The notes below the pieces were generated by a model, which was not told where the DNA came from, searched no databases, and saw nothing but the letters and a program-made list of their open reading frames with translations. Below, in pieces: positions 60,268 to 64,000 of a DNA stretch of 64,000 bases (the stretch's first letter is position 1; each line of letters begins with the position of its first letter). The stretch covers positions 24,745-88,744 of the forward strand of contig JBGCEZ010000013.1 in the NCBI GenBank assembly GCA_045106735.1. The letters run 5' to 3'. A program made the translations under genes and the position numbers. The DNA comes from JBGCEZ01 sp045106735 (GTDB lineage Bacteria > Planctomycetota > Phycisphaerae > Phycisphaerales > SM1A02).

Positions 60268-60989
60268 GCATCGAGCCGCCCATTCCGATCAGCGAGACGT
60301 TCCGTTCAATCCAGGGCGAGGGCCGCCTCACCGGCGTTCCGTCGCACTTCGTTCGGTTCAGCGGATGCAACCTGCGTTGCCGATGGTGCGACACGCCCTA
60401 CGCGAGCTGGGCCCCCGAATCGACGCCACGAACGGCCCGCACCATCATCGACGAGGTGATCGCCGGCGGATGCGGACACGCGGTCTTGACTGGCGGCGAA
60501 CCGATGATGTTTGACGCGATTGGCCCGGTGTCCCGGGCCCTCGCCGAGGCGGGGATCCACGTCACGGTCGAGACGGCCGGCACCATCCATCGCGGATCGG
60601 ACACGATGCACTGCGATCTGATGAGCCTCAGCCCGAAGTTGAGCGGCTCAACGCCGCGAGCCGGCGATCCGCGCGACCCGGACGGCCGGTGGCGTGAACG
60701 ACACGAAGCGCGTCGGCTGAACCACGAAGTTCTGCAGCGGTTGCTCGACGATTGGCCCGATCGACAGCTCAAGTTTGTCGTCGAAGCGCCGTCCGATCTC
60801 GACGAGATCGACGCCCTGCTGGGCGCGTTGACCGGCTGGCACCCGACGGATGTGCAATTGATGCCCGAGGGCGTTCAGTCCCCGGACCCGGACGCCATTG
60901 CCTGGGTCGTCGACGCCTGCATGGATCGCGGATGGCGACTGTGCCACCGGCTGCATATCGAGCTCTTCGGGGACACGCGCGGAACGTGA
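60264..60989 (+). CDS. queE: 7-carboxy-7-deazaguanine synthase QueE
   Basis: Radical SAM enzyme that contracts the pterin ring in the step before QueC. The CxxxCxxC cluster site is CNLRCRWC. FRSIQGEGRLTGVPSHFVR near the start and LTGGEPMMF follow the family pattern. At 241 residues the length is normal. ATG 60264 overlaps the queC stop by 4 bp. QueD and GTP cyclohydrolase genes are not in the window. It converges with pheA after 57 bp. Confidence 0.95.
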   Translation: MSIEPPIPISETFRSIQGEGRLTGVPSHFVRFSGCNLRCRWCDTPYASWAPESTPRTARTIIDEVIAGGCGHAVLTGGEPMMFDAIGPVSRALAEAGIHVTVETAGTIHRGSDTMHCDLMSLSPKLSGSTPRAGDPRDPDGRWRERHEARRLNHEVLQRLLDDWPDRQLKFVVEAPSDLDEIDALLGALTGWHPTDVQLMPEGVQSPDPDAIAWVVDACMDRGWRLCHRLHIELFGDTRGT

Positions 60990-61046
60990 GCATGCGGCTG
61001 TATCGCCGCACAACTCGCCGGCACCCGGCGGGCCAGCGGGCCCGCG

Positions 61047-62198
61047 TCAGATGATCCGCGTCGCCCGCGGGTACGAACCGAGCACATCCAAGGATACGCA
61101 GTGGGCGCGGGCTGCCTCGATGGCCGCCGCCGCCGCCGGCTTGTCGCGGTGCACGTCCACGTCCACAAAGAACGTGTACTCCCAGTTCGTCCGGCCGCTC
61201 GGCCGTTTGTCGATGTGGCTCAGGTTCAAGCCGTGTTCGCGGAATGCCGCGAGCACGTCGACCAACGCGCCCGGACGGTGGGCGGTGACGAACTTCACCG
61301 TCGTGCGATCGTCGTCCGTTGGCCGCGCCTGCTGGCGGGCGATGACGAGGAAGCGCGTGATGTTCCCGGCGTGGTCTTGCACGTCTTCATAGGCGACGTC
61401 GACGCCGTACAACGTTCCGGCAAGCGTCGAACCAATTGCCGCCGCATCGTCCTGATCGGCGACTTGCCGCACGGCGTCAGAACTGCTCAGCGTTGGCACG
61501 AGCGTCGCATTCGGAAACCGGTTGGCCAAGAACGCGCGGCACTGGGTGAACACCTGCGGCTTGCTCAGGATGCGGCGGATCCGATCCGCCGGGACGTTGC
61601 TCAGCAGGTTGTGGCGAATCTCGATGAGGGCCTCAGCGTAGATCGTCACCTCATGCCGCTGGAACGCATCCAGGGTGTCGGTGATTCCGCCGCCAATGGA
61701 ATTCTCGTACGGCACGAACCCATAGGTGCTCCGACCGCGGGCCACCATGTCGAAGACCGCCTCGATCCCGTCGAGCGTGTCGAACTCGACCGACGAACCG
61801 AAATGTCGCCGCGCGGCCAGATGGCTGAACGACCCGGCCGGCCCCAGGTAGGCCACGCGAATCGGCTGCTCGAGGGCGAACGAGCCGCTCATCAGTTCGC
61901 GATAGATCGCCTCCACGGTGCGATCGTGAAGCGGTCCGGGATTGCGATCCAGCACGCGCCGCAGGACCTCCGCCTCGCGGTGCGGAGCGTAAATCGGATA
62001 GCCCGAGGCTCGCTTGGATCGGCCAACTTCGGTGACGATCTGGGCCCGCTCGCTCAGGGCCGCGATGAGCCGTTGATCGACGTCGTCAATCCGGGCTCGC
62101 AGGGCCTCAAGGTCGATTTCTGGGGGATCCGGCGAACCGTCGGAATCGCCGGATTCGGGCGGATCAGGCGGCTTCGAACTGTTTGTGTCGCGGGTCAT
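61047..62198 (-). CDS. pheA: bifunctional chorismate mutase/prephenate dehydratase
   Basis: Two steps of phenylalanine synthesis. AroQ-type chorismate mutase at about residues 28-118 (LRARIDDVDQRLIAALSERA), prephenate dehydratase at about 120-300 (YLGPAGSFSHLAA, VPYENSIGG), and an ACT domain at 305-383 (HRPGALVDVLAAFREHGLNL) for phenylalanine feedback. ATG 62198 gives a 383-residue protein, the normal length. The first 28 residues are a Pro/Asp/Ser-rich extension. No aro neighbours. Confidence 0.95.
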   Translation of the reverse strand: MTRDTNSSKPPDPPESGDSDGSPDPPEIDLEALRARIDDVDQRLIAALSERAQIVTEVGRSKRASGYPIYAPHREAEVLRRVLDRNPGPLHDRTVEAIYRELMSGSFALEQPIRVAYLGPAGSFSHLAARRHFGSSVEFDTLDGIEAVFDMVARGRSTYGFVPYENSIGGGITDTLDAFQRHEVTIYAEALIEIRHNLLSNVPADRIRRILSKPQVFTQCRAFLANRFPNATLVPTLSSSDAVRQVADQDDAAAIGSTLAGTLYGVDVAYEDVQDHAGNITRFLVIARQQARPTDDDRTTVKFVTAHRPGALVDVLAAFREHGLNLSHIDKRPSGRTNWEYTFFVDVDVHRDKPAAAAAIEAARAHCVSLDVLGSYPRATRII

Positions 62199-62502
62199 GG
62201 GACCGGAAGGTATGAGGCGCGGGCAGGAAATGCGAACGGCGCGGTCCGGGTCTCCCAACAATGTGATGAACGGGCGGATTTCCCGTGGCTCGGGCGGTTC
62301 TGGATGCCGTTGACGACGATGGGGCCTTCCTGGGCGGTTCGACTCGAGGCCCGCCATCGACGATCATGAAGCTCCGGGAGCCATGGGTCAGCGGATTGGC
62401 CCGCTTCTCGGACTCGAATTCTTCGCTTCGTCGTTCGCATCGTTTTCCCCCCACTTGCTTCCACTCATCGCCTCGGTCCGCGCTTTCACCTTGGAGCTTC
62501 CC
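62199..62502. other. 304-bp region upstream of a membrane protein
   Basis: Between divergent pheA and the membrane protein gene at 62503. It should hold both promoters. A frame open from 62383 in front of the GTG has a plausible composition in part, so the membrane protein may start earlier. No hairpin or attenuator-like leader for pheA was seen (no Phe-rich small frame). Confidence 0.5.
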
Positions 62503-63987
62503 GTGCCCGCCTCTTCGCTCCCCGCCATGCCGGCAATCGACGGTCTTGAGGGACTCGGCTCGTCCGTCAGCGAGGGCCTCTCTGGCGGCTGGACCGGTGG
62601 ACTCCCGATCGGGATCGTGATGGTGCTCTTGGTCGGATTCGCGGCCTGGCTGGCCGGAGGCCGCCTGCTCCGCGTGGTGCTGGCCGGGACCGGGGCGCTC
62701 TTCATCGGCAGCCTCGGATGGACCATCGCCGGCGAAGCCGCATTGCCCGGACCGCCGATCGCGTGGGCCGCGCTCTCGGGAGCCGGCGGAGCGCTCATCG
62801 GACTCGCGGCCACCCGCATCGCCGTCGCCGGACTGGCCGCCATGATTCTGGGCGCCGCAGTTCCGGTCGTTGCCCATCACCAGTGGTCACGGCAAGATTC
62901 GGCCGCCCTCTCGGCGTCGGCCACCGCAGAAGCTGCAATGCCTCCGCCCGCGATGCGCGTCTCACCGGGGCCACTTCAAGGCGATGCGCCCGCCGGTGCC
63001 TTGGCCACCGCCCCGGCCGGTGTCGCCGCCGACGCGCCCTCGTCCGACCACGTCACCGATCGTTCGACCGGCGGATCAAGCCCGCCGGCGACTCGATCCC
63101 GCAGCGGGGAGATCGTCGACTCCGTCAGCGACTGGCTGACCCGGCAAGGTGAACGCACCCGCGAGCTCGAACGCGCCCGGGCCAACCCACCGGCAGACCG
63201 CCCCGCAACGAGCGCTGGCCCAATGGTCGCTGACTCGAACACGCCAGACCCTGCCGACCCCGACCGCTCCGTGGACCCGGCCGCCGCCGCGGCGGGACCC
63301 ATTGCCGGAGGTGGCACCGCCGGAGCATCGCCGCTCGCCACCGCCACGCCAGCCCTGGCCGCCGAAGCTGGCGAAGAAGCCGCCCGACGACTCGGATTCG
63401 ATGCCGATTCTGGCCGTGAGATCGCCCGCCGCGGGCTGGACGCGGCGCGGGCCGGCCTGGACCACCCCGCCGGCCTCGAAGCCCGTTCGGTCGCCGCCCG
63501 CTGGTGGCTGGACGTCGACCCCTCCCGCCGCCCGACCATGGTCGGCCTCGCCCTCGCCGGAGCCCTGGTCGGAGCGGCTGGCGGCCTTGTGTTCGCCGGA
63601 GCCGCCTCCCGGATCGTGACCGCGGCGGCCGGCAGCTTGCTCGTGCTGGCCGCGGGCATGGCACTCTTCGGGTCGTCCGTCGGCCCGGCCCTGGCCAAGA
63701 CCGGCCTTCTGCCGGCGGATGCGGTCGCGGCGGCTGAGGCGAGTCCGAATCCGGATCCGAATCCGGGACCGAGTCCTGACACTGGGTCGAATTCCGTTCC
63801 CAGCATGCCTCCGGTCGACGCCGCGATTCAGGCCGACGATGACGCGTTCGCGCCAGCCTCGATGGGCCTCTCCGACCTGGCCATTGCCGCCCCGGCGGCC
63901 ACCGCCGGGACATGGTTGGCCATGACCCTCCTCGGCGCCGCGGTCCAGTGGAGGTATCGTCCCCGGGTGTCCGATATCACACGCTGA
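62503..63987 (+). CDS. large membrane protein with Ala/Pro-rich central region
   Basis: Unrecognised protein of 494 residues from GTG 62503 (ggag site before it); an ATG at 62383 would add 40. Three hydrophobic helices at about residues 40-115, an Ala/Pro/Asp-rich spacer of about 200 residues including a short amphipathic segment (EEAARRLGFDADSGREIARRGLDAARAGL), two further helices near 350-405 (GLALAGALVGAAGGLVFAG), a Pro/Asn-rich piece and a last helix near the C-terminus. No known family. It resembles other planctomycete membrane proteins with long disordered loops, such as the one at 23580. Confidence 0.65.
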   Translation: MPASSLPAMPAIDGLEGLGSSVSEGLSGGWTGGLPIGIVMVLLVGFAAWLAGGRLLRVVLAGTGALFIGSLGWTIAGEAALPGPPIAWAALSGAGGALIGLAATRIAVAGLAAMILGAAVPVVAHHQWSRQDSAALSASATAEAAMPPPAMRVSPGPLQGDAPAGALATAPAGVAADAPSSDHVTDRSTGGSSPPATRSRSGEIVDSVSDWLTRQGERTRELERARANPPADRPATSAGPMVADSNTPDPADPDRSVDPAAAAAGPIAGGGTAGASPLATATPALAAEAGEEAARRLGFDADSGREIARRGLDAARAGLDHPAGLEARSVAARWWLDVDPSRRPTMVGLALAGALVGAAGGLVFAGAASRIVTAAAGSLLVLAAGMALFGSSVGPALAKTGLLPADAVAAAEASPNPDPNPGPSPDTGSNSVPSMPPVDAAIQADDDAFAPASMGLSDLAIAAPAATAGTWLAMTLLGAAVQWRYRPRVSDITR

Positions 63988-64000
63988 ATGGATTCTGCCC

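Noticed and set aside
1..64000. tRNA or rRNA genes
   Set aside because: Intergenic gaps were read for T-loop consensus and for rRNA-like stretches; none was seen, though a tRNA scan was not possible here.

Overview
The window is about 64 kb of high-GC bacterial chromosome, roughly two thirds G+C by eye, packed with genes on both strands. The gene set points to a planctomycete, most likely of the Phycisphaerae. The markers are a prenyltransferase-like/DUF4159 protein, a M1 peptidase paired with a DUF6702-like protein, a membrane protein with a CxxC...CPECG zinc ribbon, a THUMP-like methyltransferase, and a CcoN-CcoO fusion with a one-haem CcoP. This assignment is inference; no rRNA, tRNA, CRISPR array, intact insertion sequence or phage gene was seen.

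Layout. 1-9934: a partial ABC-F translation factor (ettA), an APH-like kinase, a UbiB/ABC1 atypical kinase beside a zinc-ribbon membrane protein, a small repeat-bearing membrane protein, and the M1 peptidase/DUF6702 pair. 9935-20517: a 164-bp fold-back element, an Rrf2-family regulator with three cysteines, then the divergent cbb3 oxidase operon (ccoNO, ccoQ, ccoP, ccoG, fixH-like, safE-like, ccoI, ccoS). 20536-33981: a PAS-PAS-GGDEF-EAL protein with a possible frameshifted N-terminus, a 1251-residue membrane protein whose centre is almost wholly disordered, two methyltransferases, a membrane protein, histidine ammonia-lyase and a lipocalin lipoprotein. 34101-35652: two tandem paralogues of an unrecognised Cys/His-rich family. 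35776-43825: an eight-gene minus-strand lipid-modification cluster (desaturase, flavin oxidoreductase, DUF1365, CFA synthase, DUF2878, DUF1295, second CFA-like methyltransferase, small membrane protein), mostly joined by 4-bp overlaps. 44189-50733: glycosyltransferase, aldo/keto reductase, glutamine amidotransferase, methyltransferase and DUF4159 protein. 50885-64000: RecQ, an MFS permease, an M3-like oligopeptidase, a Cry-DASH photolyase-like protein, a secreted protein, queC-queE, pheA and a large membrane protein.

Two things cross gene boundaries. First, short tandem arrays with a unit of 12 bp, or a multiple of it, occur at many places, both inside genes (APH-like kinase, THUMP-like methyltransferase, CFA synthase, DUF2878, RecQ, disordered protein) and between genes. 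Related units appear on different strands and in different frames, so the cause looks like a DNA-level process rather than protein selection. Second, the region between rrf2 and the M1 peptidase holds a long imperfect palindrome whose mismatches more often become G-U pairs in the rrf2-sense RNA.

The best candidates for something new are the tandem Cys-rich pair, the 12-bp array family with its in-frame insertions into conserved enzymes, the fold-back element, and the doubly membrane-anchored disordered protein.
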